A stretch of 64,000 nucleotides of DNA, taken from the NCBI RefSeq assembly GCF_004366035.1, contig NZ_SOEE01000006.1:1-64000 (forward strand). Reading direction: 5' to 3'. This DNA is from Cytobacillus oceanisediminis (lineage in GTDB: Bacteria > Bacillota > Bacilli > Bacillales > Cytobacillaceae). Positions 50,409-58,531 of the stretch are shown here, in pieces (positions within the stretch are counted from its first letter, which is position 1; the number at the start of each line of letters is the position of its first letter). The notes below the pieces were generated by a model. It had not been told where the DNA came from. It did no database searches and worked only from the letters and a program-made list of their open reading frames with translations. A program made the translations under genes and the position numbers.

Positions 50409-51083
50409 ATGTATAGAATCATGATGATTGAAGACGATGAAAAAATAAGACGGATTGTCGCTGATACGCTAAAAAAATGGCAATATGATGTGGTGGAGGT
50501 GACCCAATTTGAACAGGTGCTGACGGAATTCGAGCAGACAAGTCCACACCTGATTTTATTAGATATCAATCTTCCCGTTTTTGATGGATACTACTGGTGC
50601 CAGCAAATACGCTCTGTTTCAAAAGTGCCGATCATTTTCCTTTCCTCCAGAAATCAGAATATGGATATAATAATGGCCATTAATATGGGCGGGGATGATT
50701 TTATCCAGAAGCCCTTTGATTTGGATATCCTTCTCGCGAAAATCAGTGCGCTTATCCGCCGGAAGTATACATATCAGGGAGAGGAGAATATCCGTTTTAT
50801 CCATCGCGGCCTGAAATTAAATGTAACCAATTCGACGATTGAATTTAATGGACAAAGCAATGAGCTAAGCCGGAATGAATTCATCCTTTTGCAATTGATG
50901 ATGCGGAATATCGGGAAAATCGTCTCGAGGGATGACTTAATGCAGGCACTATGGAATGAGGAACAGTTTGTCGATGATAATACCCTTACTGTGAATGTGA
51001 ATCGGATGCGAAGGAAAATTGCAGCAATTGGACTAGAGGACTTCATTGTCACTCGGAAAGGGTTAGGGTATTTAATTGAATGA
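50409..51083 (+). CDS. BceR-like response regulator (module 1)
   Basis: 224 residues, OmpR-type. Receiver: IEDDEKIRRIV, phospho-Asp in LILLDINLPVFDGYYWCQQI and Lys in DDFIQKPF. Winged helix: ISRDDLMQALW-like region and DDNTLTVNVNRMRRKI. The DGYYWC signature is typical of regulators paired with BceS-type kinases. Its ATGA overlap with the kinase gives coupled translation. It probably binds the TGACA-N4-TGTCA site at 54855-54868 before the transporter genes. Confidence 0.92.
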   Translation: MYRIMMIEDDEKIRRIVADTLKKWQYDVVEVTQFEQVLTEFEQTSPHLILLDINLPVFDGYYWCQQIRSVSKVPIIFLSSRNQNMDIIMAINMGGDDFIQKPFDLDILLAKISALIRRKYTYQGEENIRFIHRGLKLNVTNSTIEFNGQSNELSRNEFILLQLMMRNIGKIVSRDDLMQALWNEEQFVDDNTLTVNVNRMRRKIAAIGLEDFIVTRKGLGYLIE

Positions 51084-52075
51084 ACTTCCTTAGCTTTCTA
51101 TCTTATGAAAAACCCTATATAGTCCTCTATCTGATCAGTTTCCTGATTTCTGCAGCGATATTTTTTACTGATATCAATGGCAGCCTGGCATGGGGGACAT
51201 TCCTTTATGCATTCGCCTTATCTTCAATTGTGTTAATCGGGTTTTTATTATACCGGTACCAGCAAAATCTGCGTGTGATCCGGCAATTGGAAGGGGAGGG
51301 TTATGATAGCCTGTCTCTGGAAGGAGAATTCGCTAAAACACACATCGATGAGCTGAAGCGTGAACATATCCGTGAAATGAATCGGATTCAGGACAGGCAG
51401 AAGGATCATTACGATTTTATCGTCTCCTGGTTCCATGAAATAAAAACACCAATTGCCGTTCTTCGCCTGCTGCAGCAAACCGATATGGACGCCGGCAGTT
51501 TAAGAGAAGAAATCACAAAAATTGAAAATTATGTTGATCAAGCACTCTATTACGCTAAACTAGACAGCTTTAATCAAGATTACGATATCCAGAAATGTGA
51601 TATTATCAAGATTCTTAAGGATATTGTAAAGTCCCACTCAAAAACCTTTATTTCAAAAAATATCCGCATTCACATTCAGGCAGATATGCTGGAGGTCCAA
51701 AGTGATCCTAAATGGCTCCGGTTCATCGTCAATCAGCTTCTGACAAACAGTTTGAAATATACAGAATCCGGCGGAGAGATCACCATTTCCATATCGGAAA
51801 CCCCACAAGAAAAACAGCTCTTGATTCGGGATAATGGGATTGGCATCAGCCAGAAAGATCTTCCGAGAGTATTTAATCGCGGTTTTACCGGAGAAACAGG
51901 GCGATTGTATTCGAAGTCGACCGGAATGGGTTTATATTTAGCCCAGCAGTTAAGCAACAAGTTAGGGCATTACATTAGCTGTACGTCGAATGTGAGAGAG
52001 TACACCCTATTTATCGTTCGCTTCCCGCTTGATAGCGATCCGTTTTTAATAATGCAAAAAACACACGATGAGTAG
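51080..52075 (+). CDS. BceS-like intramembrane-sensing histidine kinase (module 1)
   Basis: 331 residues with two membrane spans (about 14-31 and 38-57) and almost no extracellular loop, the intramembrane-sensing pattern. H-box SWFHEIKTPIAVLRLL (His near residue 120). The N and G boxes are FIVNQLLTNSLKYTESGGEI, DNGIGISQKDLPRVFNRGFT and STGMGLYLAQQL. In the Bce system the kinase is activated by its ABC transporter, not directly by the peptide. Its 3' end shares an 18-bp terminator stem with the facing permease gene. Confidence 0.92.
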   Translation: MNFLSFLSYEKPYIVLYLISFLISAAIFFTDINGSLAWGTFLYAFALSSIVLIGFLLYRYQQNLRVIRQLEGEGYDSLSLEGEFAKTHIDELKREHIREMNRIQDRQKDHYDFIVSWFHEIKTPIAVLRLLQQTDMDAGSLREEITKIENYVDQALYYAKLDSFNQDYDIQKCDIIKILKDIVKSHSKTFISKNIRIHIQADMLEVQSDPKWLRFIVNQLLTNSLKYTESGGEITISISETPQEKQLLIRDNGIGISQKDLPRVFNRGFTGETGRLYSKSTGMGLYLAQQLSNKLGHYISCTSNVREYTLFIVRFPLDSDPFLIMQKTHDE

Positions 52076-52097
52076 AGTAACTCATCGTGTGTTTTTT
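52056..52097. terminator. Bidirectional terminator with 18-bp perfect stem
   Basis: AAAAAACACACGATGAGT (52056-52073) and its complement (52080-52097), 6-base loop. It covers the kinase's last codons and the permease's last codons. Confidence 0.93.
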
Positions 52098-54037
52098 TCG
52101 CTGACAATTCTGTAGTAAATAGATACGGAGGAAACGTAAAAAATTAGATACGTTAACACATATAATCCCATGACCGAAAAAATAATGGTCGTTAAAGAAG
52201 GCAAATCTTTTATGACCAGGATGACTGTGTAATATAAAAGGAACCAGCTGTGCAGCAGCCCCAGCAGGAGCGGCGGCAAAAATACGAACAGCAATTGTTT
52301 TCGGATAATCTTTTTCATTTCTTTGCCGTCAACACCGATTTTTCGTAAAATGGCGTAGTGTTCCCGCTCTTCTGTAGCTTCTCGCAGTTGTTTAAAGTAA
52401 ATGACACTCCCTAAAGCAAACAATGCAATAACGGCAAAAAAGGCAACCGAGAACAAGATTAAAGAAGACGACTCTGTATCAACGGAATACATATCAATAT
52501 AGGCCGAATAATAGGCTCCTTCTGTTTTCATAACGAGGTCGTATATTTCTCGAGATACATCATTTGATGTTTTGGGATCTTCGATTTGATAAATTTCAAA
52601 TGAAGAAAGGGTGCGAAGTTCCTTTAAGCTCTCAAATGCTTCGTCTGAAATAATGAGTACAGAAGGCTGGGGCTTTGTATTGCCGCCAGGACTTGTTGGG
52701 ATGCTTAACAGCGGATATCGTATTTTTTCGACTATCCGAAATGTATTGTCTTCCAAAACGGTCATTTGAGGCTGCGAACTTTTATATTTTTCCGGTTCAT
52801 CAATTCCTCTTGTTAATACAATTGCCTCTTCACCTTCTAAATCTGCTTTTTCACCAGCTTTGCGCAAATCAACAATTGCATTTAATTGGGACTCCGGAAA
52901 AAGGTAAAACTCTTCGGTGTAATATTCGGGATGGCTAAAAAATGCGTTTCTATTCTGGATTTTTTCTGTTTGTATGCCCGTAATTGTTTCATGATCAATG
53001 ATTGGATGTGAGTCATTCATCAGCTGTTCAATTTGTCTTTGAGTTTCATCATCCTGGGACGAAAAGGCAATATGGTTTGGAAATTCTTTTTTCACAACCT
53101 CACCTTTAACAGCGTAATCCACAGCAATAAATCCGACTGTAAAGATGACAATCGCACTAATCAGTGAATTGAATGTAAAATTGACTGTATTTCCTCGAAT
53201 AGAAAAACGGAGAGAGGATATCCATAACATCTTACTGCCAATAAAATAGTTTTTTCTTTGACTCAGCTCTTGTAATATCCAGCCGGAAAATTGGCGGAAA
53301 AATAAATACGTACCGGCAATCAGAGCCACTGTTACAGCTGCTAATGTTTCTTTGAAATGATCTTTCCAGATGTCCGTATCTCCTATGGTAATCATATAGT
53401 AAGACCCGGCAATCAATATAATAGACAATAACGCCAGGCCAAAAGAAAAAGTAAACGGTTTATCCATCTTTTCATTTGCATGAAATAATTCCACTAACTG
53501 GACACGCCGGACGTTAAAATAACTTTGAATTGTAATGATGATGATTAATAAGGCAAATAACAGAACTGTTGATACAATCGCTTCTAATGGAAAAGCAAAA
53601 GAAATATCCTCATTGTAGCGCATTAAGTTCATTAATACCGCACCGAAAAACTTAGATAGCAATCCGCCGATTAAGATACCGCTGAAAACCGAAATGGCGC
53701 TCAAGAATAATGTTTCAAAGAAGACCATTGCAGCAACTTGTCTTTCCTTCATTCCGTAAAGTAAATACATGCCGAATTCTTTTTTTCGCTGCTTCATGAA
53801 AAAGGAGTTCGCGTACAAAATAAAGAAGACAATAAACAAAAAGACAATCACCGAAGCAAGGGAAATCACCATTTTGTAGTTTTCTTTATTTTGAATGGCT
53901 GCGACTACATCTTTGTTAAACATTAAACCAGAAAAGGTAAAGTAAATGACAACCCCGACAAACATGGAAATGAAATAAATGGTATACAAACGGAAGTTCC
54001 GCTTCATGTTCCTCCATGATAAATCTAATAAGTTCAT
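52082..54037 (-). CDS. BceB-like ABC transporter permease (module 1)
   Basis: 651 residues with ten membrane spans and a large extracellular domain of about 200 residues (about 285-500) between spans 7 and 8. FtsX-type segments flank it (FFMKQRKKEFGMYLLYGMKE near the N terminus, TEEREHYAILRKIGVDGKEM near the C terminus). This is the BceB/YxdM architecture used to detect and detach antimicrobial peptides such as bacitracin from their lipid targets. Start/stop overlap (ATGA) with the ATPase gene. Confidence 0.93.
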   Translation of the reverse strand: MNLLDLSWRNMKRNFRLYTIYFISMFVGVVIYFTFSGLMFNKDVVAAIQNKENYKMVISLASVIVFLFIVFFILYANSFFMKQRKKEFGMYLLYGMKERQVAAMVFFETLFLSAISVFSGILIGGLLSKFFGAVLMNLMRYNEDISFAFPLEAIVSTVLLFALLIIIITIQSYFNVRRVQLVELFHANEKMDKPFTFSFGLALLSIILIAGSYYMITIGDTDIWKDHFKETLAAVTVALIAGTYLFFRQFSGWILQELSQRKNYFIGSKMLWISSLRFSIRGNTVNFTFNSLISAIVIFTVGFIAVDYAVKGEVVKKEFPNHIAFSSQDDETQRQIEQLMNDSHPIIDHETITGIQTEKIQNRNAFFSHPEYYTEEFYLFPESQLNAIVDLRKAGEKADLEGEEAIVLTRGIDEPEKYKSSQPQMTVLEDNTFRIVEKIRYPLLSIPTSPGGNTKPQPSVLIISDEAFESLKELRTLSSFEIYQIEDPKTSNDVSREIYDLVMKTEGAYYSAYIDMYSVDTESSSLILFSVAFFAVIALFALGSVIYFKQLREATEEREHYAILRKIGVDGKEMKKIIRKQLLFVFLPPLLLGLLHSWFLLYYTVILVIKDLPSLTTIIFSVMGLYVLTYLIFYVSSVSIYYRIVSEKNTR

Positions 54038-54780
54038 CGCCGGTCACTTCCTATAGCACTTTGGATCGTCAGGATACGGTCAAAGAATTCCTTTTCAGTC
54101 TGCTCGCCTTTAAACATCTCATTGACGATTTTTCCGTCACGAAGGAAAACTACGCGCTGGCAGTAGCTGGCTGCATACGGATCATGAGTAATCATCAGAA
54201 CGGTTGTCTTGAATGTTACATTGAGTAATTGAATTTGTTCCAGCAGCTGGGTAGCAGATCGGGAATCGAGTGCACCCGTTGGTTCATCAGCAAATACAAT
54301 TGCGGGGCTGGTAATAATCGCCCGCGCGGCAGCCGTGCGCTGTTTCTGACCGCCGGAAATTTCAGAAGGATATTGATGTAAAATTGTTTCAATATTTAGG
54401 GCATCAATTAATTTCGCTAATCGCTTTTCCATTTCTGCAACAGGTGTTTTTTGCAGCGAGAGCGGGAGGAGGATATTCTCCTTCACCGTTAAGGTATCCA
54501 GTAAATTATAGTCTTGAAAAATAAATCCCATTCTTTTTTGGCGGAACTCCCGCAGGGCTTTCTTTTTCATATCTAAAAGGGAATTTCCCTCAATCCAAAC
54601 ATTTCCCCCGCTAAAGGAATCAATGGTTGATAGGGTATTCATTAACGTCGTTTTTCCAGAGCCGGAGGGACCCATAATGGCAGTGAATTCCCCGCGTTCA
54701 ACAGTCAAATCAATATTTTTTAAGACCTGTGTTTTTCCATAAGATTTCGATAGGTTTTTTGTTTGTATCATTTTGGTCAT
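54034..54780 (-). CDS. BceA-like ABC transporter ATPase (module 1)
   Basis: 248 residues: Walker A GPSGSGKTT, Q-loop FQDYNLLDTLT, signature EISGGQKQR, Walker B AIVFADEPTGALD and switch His in MITHDP. The MTKMIQTKNLSK start at 54780 has AAGGAGG eight bases upstream; earlier in-frame codons are part of the promoter region. It pairs with the downstream permease. Upstream lies a Bce-type operator. Confidence 0.94.
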   Translation of the reverse strand: MTKMIQTKNLSKSYGKTQVLKNIDLTVERGEFTAIMGPSGSGKTTLMNTLSTIDSFSGGNVWIEGNSLLDMKKKALREFRQKRMGFIFQDYNLLDTLTVKENILLPLSLQKTPVAEMEKRLAKLIDALNIETILHQYPSEISGGQKQRTAAARAIITSPAIVFADEPTGALDSRSATQLLEQIQLLNVTFKTTVLMITHDPYAASYCQRVVFLRDGKIVNEMFKGEQTEKEFFDRILTIQSAIGSDRR

Positions 54781-54854
54781 GGTTTCGACCTCCTTCACTG
54801 CCATACTATACCGGCTATTTCTCCTGTGAACCATCGATGTAACAGAATGTAAAG

Positions 54855-54868
54855 TGACACTTTTGTCA
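54855..54868 (-). promoter_or_regulatory. BceR-type operator TGACA-CTTT-TGTCA
   Basis: It exactly fits the TNACA-N4-TGTNA pattern known for BceR-like regulators, 75 bases upstream of the module-1 ATPase start. Two TGTAA half-sites (54838-54842 and 54848-54852) follow toward the gene, then a -10-like TATAGT at about 54803-54808 with a poor -35. Confidence 0.65.
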
Positions 54869-54954
54869 TATTGAGGGAAGAATCGGATAAACGTGTCCAT
54901 TATAAAATAAGGATCTTTTCTTACAAAATGGTATTTTTCGCCTATCAATGTTGT

Positions 54955-55121
54955 CCGTTGATTTCCGCTCCAGGCTGTTCGCTTTCAGCGGAGTTTCCTC
55001 GACGCTCCGCGGAAAGCGGGGTCTCACCTGTCCCGCTACTTCCGCAGGACGTTGAATAAGCTTCTTCGGAAAAAATGCGATAGCATTTTCGAGGATCTCC
55101 CACCTTCCGCTGCAATCAGCT
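54955..55121. repeat. Large structured dispersed repeat (Bacillaceae type)
   Basis: Begins CCGTTGATTTCCGCTCCAGG and ends CACCTTCCGCTGCAATCAGC. Inside, GCTTTCAGCGGAG and CTCCGCGGAAAGC (54981-54993 and 55005-55017) form a 13-base stem, and AAAATGC / GCATTTT another. I recognise this layout from repeats scattered through Bacillaceae genomes; I know no name or function for it. It is GC-rich against its neighbours. Confidence 0.7.
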
Positions 55122-55175
55122 CAGCATATAATATACAAAATGTAACACACCTTGCGAAACAGCCTAAAATTAAGA

Positions 55176-55216
55176 AAAACAAGCAGTTCACATTGAGTGT
55201 GTGAACTGCTTGTTTT
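55176..55216. terminator. Strong hairpin AAAACAAGCAGTTCACA and complement
   Basis: 17-bp perfect stem (55176-55192 and 55200-55216), T-run on both strands. It ends the minus-strand membrane protein gene at 55276. Confidence 0.88.
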
Positions 55217-55275
55217 TGCATTGAGTTGTATATGCATTTTTTGAGATATTGTTTCTTCGCTTGTCCTTTTCCTTT

Positions 55276-55728
55276 TTATTGCTGATTCCTTTCTTTCCTT
55301 AAAAAACGAAAATGCCAACGCATATAAAGGCAGGCTCCAATATAATAGAGGGCTGACCACCATACATGCCAGCCCTTATATACTATGTAGCCAAAGTAAC
55401 TGGATAAGACTTCGTAACATACAGAAAAACTGACCCAAAACAAAAGGTAAGGCAAAAATTTCTTCCTGGGTTTAGGCATGAAGTTTACATATAGGATTCC
55501 GAATGTTGCCGGCAAGGTGATTTCAATAAACAAATCAAATGGCTGGGGACCTGGATCCATTAAGTCGTATAGGTCTAAAACATGGCCAACAATTAAATCT
55601 GCAAGAAGCACATTTAAAGTGACAGCCAGCCAGGTTGTGTAAAGCTCCTGCCGGGTTAATTTTAACGGAATAATGAAAAGCAATATGGAGTTGATAGCAA
55701 GCGTTGTAATTGTAAAGATATAGACCAT
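55276..55728 (-). CDS. CBO0543-like membrane protein A
   Basis: 150 residues with about five spans. VGHVLDLYDLMDPGPQPFDL then IEITLPATFGILYVNFMPK and YEVLSSYFGYIVYKGWHVWW match the CBO0543 group of Bacillaceae/Clostridia membrane proteins. The start is weakly supported by TATGAATGGT upstream sequence. It lies next to the Spo0E-like gene and a second family member. Function unknown; a sporulation link is only positional. Confidence 0.75.
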   Translation of the reverse strand: MVYIFTITTLAINSILLFIIPLKLTRQELYTTWLAVTLNVLLADLIVGHVLDLYDLMDPGPQPFDLFIEITLPATFGILYVNFMPKPRKKFLPYLLFWVSFSVCYEVLSSYFGYIVYKGWHVWWSALYYIGACLYMRWHFRFLRKERNQQ

Positions 55729-55849
55729 TCATATTCTCCGGGTTTTTATAGATTTATTTCTTATCTATCTTGCCCTCTTTTAGAAATTTATCTGCTTATT
55801 TGGCGGTGAAGTTAGATTCTATTAAAAGTATGTCTCTATGATATTGTTC

Positions 55850-56008
55850 CTATTTACACTTGGACTGGAACATAAAGATAAGTCCATCCAATATCTGACT
55901 ATTTTTTATGGTCTCAGGATGCTCTAATCCTTTCTTTATTCCAGTTTCAATAAGTGTTTTTCTAGTAAAGTGGATTTTTTTTCTAAGTTCACGGCAGAAA
56001 TGACACAT
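55850..56008 (-). CDS. Spo0E-like aspartyl-phosphate phosphatase, 52 residues
   Basis: A short gene: ATG at 56008 with AAAGGAG seven bases upstream. It encodes MCHFCRELRKKIHFTRKTLI, then ETGIKKGLEHPETIKNSQIL and DGLIFMF to the stop. The pattern L..(G)L.HP.T...SQ.LD is the Spo0E family signature, here SQILD. Such proteins dephosphorylate Spo0A~P and delay sporulation. The N-terminal CHFC pair is unusual. A perfect Spo0A box lies 70 bases upstream, suggesting a negative feedback loop. Confidence 0.8.
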   Translation of the reverse strand: MCHFCRELRKKIHFTRKTLIETGIKKGLEHPETIKNSQILDGLIFMFQSKCK

Positions 56009-56077
56009 TAGTTTGCTCCTTTAAATAATAAAAGTCCAGGAACTATTATTGCAAATAAAGGAAACGTATTGAATAAT

Positions 56078-56087
56078 TTCGACAAAA
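56078..56087 (-). promoter_or_regulatory. Spo0A box upstream of Spo0E-like gene
   Basis: On the minus strand it reads TTTGTCGAAA, a full match to the 0A consensus, 70 bases from the Spo0E-like start and 110 bases from the divergent CBO0543-like gene. Confidence 0.6.
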
Positions 56088-56196
56088 CTTGTCTCTAACT
56101 GACAAAAAAATTATGAATAATAGGCAAAGAGTGTTTTCGAAGGATTGAACCCCTGCTCAATGCAAATAATATCTAAAAAGCTTTCCGGAGTAGAAA

Positions 56197-56664
56197 ATGA
56201 TCTTACAAATTTCCTCAGTTGTTGTGTTTAATTTAATATTATATAAGACCATTAAGGGGATCTCAGCCAATAAAATTGTCCATATTTGGGTTTTTACTAT
56301 AGCATTCCAATTATTTTTTGATATTTTTATCGATTTGAAATACAAAGGATACTGGTACTTTACACAAGGAATAGATTGGATAGCATTTCCTGCTTACACA
56401 ATCTTAATCCCGCCAGTAAATTTGATGTTTATCAATTGGTATCCTTTTAATAGCTCTTTCAAGAAAAAGGTACGTTACTTTATTATTTGGGAGCTCTTCC
56501 TGCTCAGCTATGAAGCTGCTGCCATGCTGCCTCATCCCTTTGGTTTCTTTCATTATGGATGGTGGAGTATATGGCACTCTGCCATTGTTAATCCGATTTT
56601 ATTAACCATACTAATAGGGTATTACAAATGGATTAGTGTATTAGAAAAGAAAGCTTGTATCTAA
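56197..56664 (+). CDS. CBO0543-like membrane protein B
   Basis: 155 residues, about five spans: FQLFFDIFIDLKYKGYWYFT, PVNLMFINWYPFNSSFKKKV and PFGFFHYGWWSIWHSAIVNP then LIGYYKWISVLEKK are family-like. It is distantly similar to the protein at 55276-55728 and divergent from the Spo0E-like gene, sharing the region with the Spo0A box. Function unknown. A terminator follows at once. Confidence 0.75.
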   Translation: MILQISSVVVFNLILYKTIKGISANKIVHIWVFTIAFQLFFDIFIDLKYKGYWYFTQGIDWIAFPAYTILIPPVNLMFINWYPFNSSFKKKVRYFIIWELFLLSYEAAAMLPHPFGFFHYGWWSIWHSAIVNPILLTILIGYYKWISVLEKKACI

Positions 56665-56667
56665 AAA

Positions 56668-56692
56668 GGGCTGCAGAAGCAGCTCTTTTTTT
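56668..56692 (+). terminator. Terminator GGGCTGC / GCAGCTC
   Basis: Seven-pair stem, loop AGAA, then TTTTTTT. Confidence 0.85.
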
Positions 56693-56737
56693 CCCGTTCT
56701 CCTTATGGCATAATTTTCTAAGACAAGGAGTGAGAGG

Positions 56738-57427
56738 ATGCAGAAAATATTCATTATTGAGGATGATCCGAAAATCGCGGAGCACCTGCAGTCACACTTA
56801 GTGAAGTATGGCTATGATGCTGCGGCTGCGGAACAGTTCGATGATGTGATGGGGGAGTTTCATAAGCATAAACCGGATCTTGTGCTCCTGGATATTAATC
56901 TTCCGAGCTTTGATGGCTATTACTGGTGCAGGCAAATCCGGAAGGAGTCGATTTGTCCGGTTATTTTCATTTCCGCACGGGTAGGGGAGATGGACCAGGT
57001 GATGGCGCTTGAGAATGGCGGCGATGATTTCATCACCAAGCCGTTTCATCCGGAAATTGTGATGGCGAAAATCCGCAGCCAGCTTCGCAGGGCCTATGGG
57101 GAGTATGCATCACAGGCCCAGGAACGAGTTCTGGAGGCAGAGGGATTGAAGCTGTTTCCGGAAAGGCTGGAGTTGTGTTTCGGTGATAAAACCGTTCCGC
57201 TGTCCAAAAAAGAAGCGGATATTATTGAGAATTTACTGGAGCGGTACCCGCGTGTGGCCGGGCGTGAAGATTTGCTGGAAAAACTTTGGGATGAACAGGT
57301 CTATGTGGATGAAAATACGCTGAATGTAAATATGGCGAGGGTACGAAAGAAATTTGAGGCAATCGGGCTTTCAGGAGCGGTCGAAACAGTGAGAGGCGCA
57401 GGCTATCGTTTGGTCGTTACCTGGTGA
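56738..57427 (+). CDS. BceR-like response regulator (module 2)
   Basis: 229 residues. Receiver: IEDDPKIAEHL, phospho-Asp in LVLLDINLPSFDGYYWCRQI and Lys in DDFITKPF. Winged helix: VAGREDLLEKLWDEQVYVDE and VNMARVRKKFE. It is clearly paralogous to the module-1 regulator. GGAGTGAG lies before the ATG. The kinase gene starts 14 bases after its stop. A likely binding site is at 58430-58443. Confidence 0.92.
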   Translation: MQKIFIIEDDPKIAEHLQSHLVKYGYDAAAAEQFDDVMGEFHKHKPDLVLLDINLPSFDGYYWCRQIRKESICPVIFISARVGEMDQVMALENGGDDFITKPFHPEIVMAKIRSQLRRAYGEYASQAQERVLEAEGLKLFPERLELCFGDKTVPLSKKEADIIENLLERYPRVAGREDLLEKLWDEQVYVDENTLNVNMARVRKKFEAIGLSGAVETVRGAGYRLVVTW

Positions 57428-57441
57428 AAGGCTGAAGAGAA

Positions 57442-58443
57442 ATGAAACTATTCTTTAAAGAGCATGCGTTACTAATCGCTGTACAGATCGTTCAATTTTT
57501 TATAATTCTGGCTATCTATTGGCTGGATGGCTATCGTCATCTATTACCAGCCCTCTATGGCATCTTTCTTGGACTATTCTTTCTCACGGCCTACCTGGCA
57601 TACCACTATTTTAGCCGCCGCAAGTTTTATAAGAGGCTGACAGAGGAACTTGCTTCCCTTGACGATTCCTTTCAAACAACAGAAAACTCACCGGTTTCAC
57701 AAGCGCTTGATCATCTGCTGAAGGATCAGTACAGGCATTATCAGACAAGAATCAAAGAGCTGGAATCCAGGCAGGAGGAGCATCTGAAGTTTATGGATCA
57801 ATGGGTCCATCAGATGAAAACACCGCTTTCTGTCATTGAACTGATTGCGCAAAACTTGGATGAACCTGACTCCTCCAGTATTCGTGAAGAGACGGACCGG
57901 ATGAAAACGGGCTTGAACACCATCCTCTATATGGCGAGACTCCGTACAATTGAACAGGATTTTCATATCAAACCTGTACACTTGTCCAAAATCATTCATG
58001 AAGTGAATGGCGAAAACAAACGGTTTTATATTCGGAACGGGGTGTATCCGAATCTCCTGCAGGAAAAGCAGGACATGATCGTGGAGACAGATGAGAAATG
58101 GCTGTTTTTTATGCTTTCTCAGCTGATCAATAATGCGGTCAAGTATTCCAGAGGGAAGAGCAATCGAATTGATATTTCCATTTTAGAAAAAGACGGAGAA
58201 GCTGTCTTAGAAGTGAAGGACTTTGGCGCCGGGATTCCGGAAGCGGACAAGCGCCGTGTGTTTGAACCTTTTTTTACGGGTGAAAATGGACGGAAATTCA
58301 TGGAATCCACAGGTATGGGGCTGTACTTGACGAAGGAGGCAGCCGATCATCTTGGCCATCGCATTGAACTGGAATCCAAGATGGGGGAAGGGTCTCTTTT
58401 CCGGCTGATTTTTGGAAAAACGCAGAACCTTACAGGCTTGTAA
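57442..58443 (+). CDS. BceS-like histidine kinase (module 2)
   Basis: 333 residues, two membrane spans (about 11-28 and 37-56) with a minimal loop. H-box DQWVHQMKTPLSVIELI. The N box is MLSQLINNAVKYSRGKSNRI, G1 DFGAGIPEADKRRVFEPFFT and G2 STGMGLYLTKEA. Same intramembrane-sensing class as module 1. Its last codons and stop lie inside the operator for the transporter genes. Confidence 0.92.
   Translation: MKLFFKEHALLIAVQIVQFFIILAIYWLDGYRHLLPALYGIFLGLFFLTAYLAYHYFSRRKFYKRLTEELASLDDSFQTTENSPVSQALDHLLKDQYRHYQTRIKELESRQEEHLKFMDQWVHQMKTPLSVIELIAQNLDEPDSSSIREETDRMKTGLNTILYMARLRTIEQDFHIKPVHLSKIIHEVNGENKRFYIRNGVYPNLLQEKQDMIVETDEKWLFFMLSQLINNAVKYSRGKSNRIDISILEKDGEAVLEVKDFGAGIPEADKRRVFEPFFTGENGRKFMESTGMGLYLTKEAADHLGHRIELESKMGEGSLFRLIFGKTQNLTGL
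58430..58443 (+). promoter_or_regulatory. BceR-type operator TTACA-GGCT-TGTAA
   Basis: Part of a perfect 20-base inverted repeat ACCTTACAGGCTTGTAAGGT (58427-58446) that overlaps the end of the kinase gene. It fits TNACA-N4-TGTNA. A -10-like TATACT at 58489-58494 without a -35 lies downstream, before the ATPase start, so the transporter genes can be switched on apart from the kinase operon. Confidence 0.72.
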
Positions 58444-58531
58444 GGTAAGTGAAAGAAAAATCGATTTTTTTGAAATGGGTCTAGAAGATATACTGATCAC
58501 AAGTCAACTGAAGGTGAAAGGAGAACTTGTG

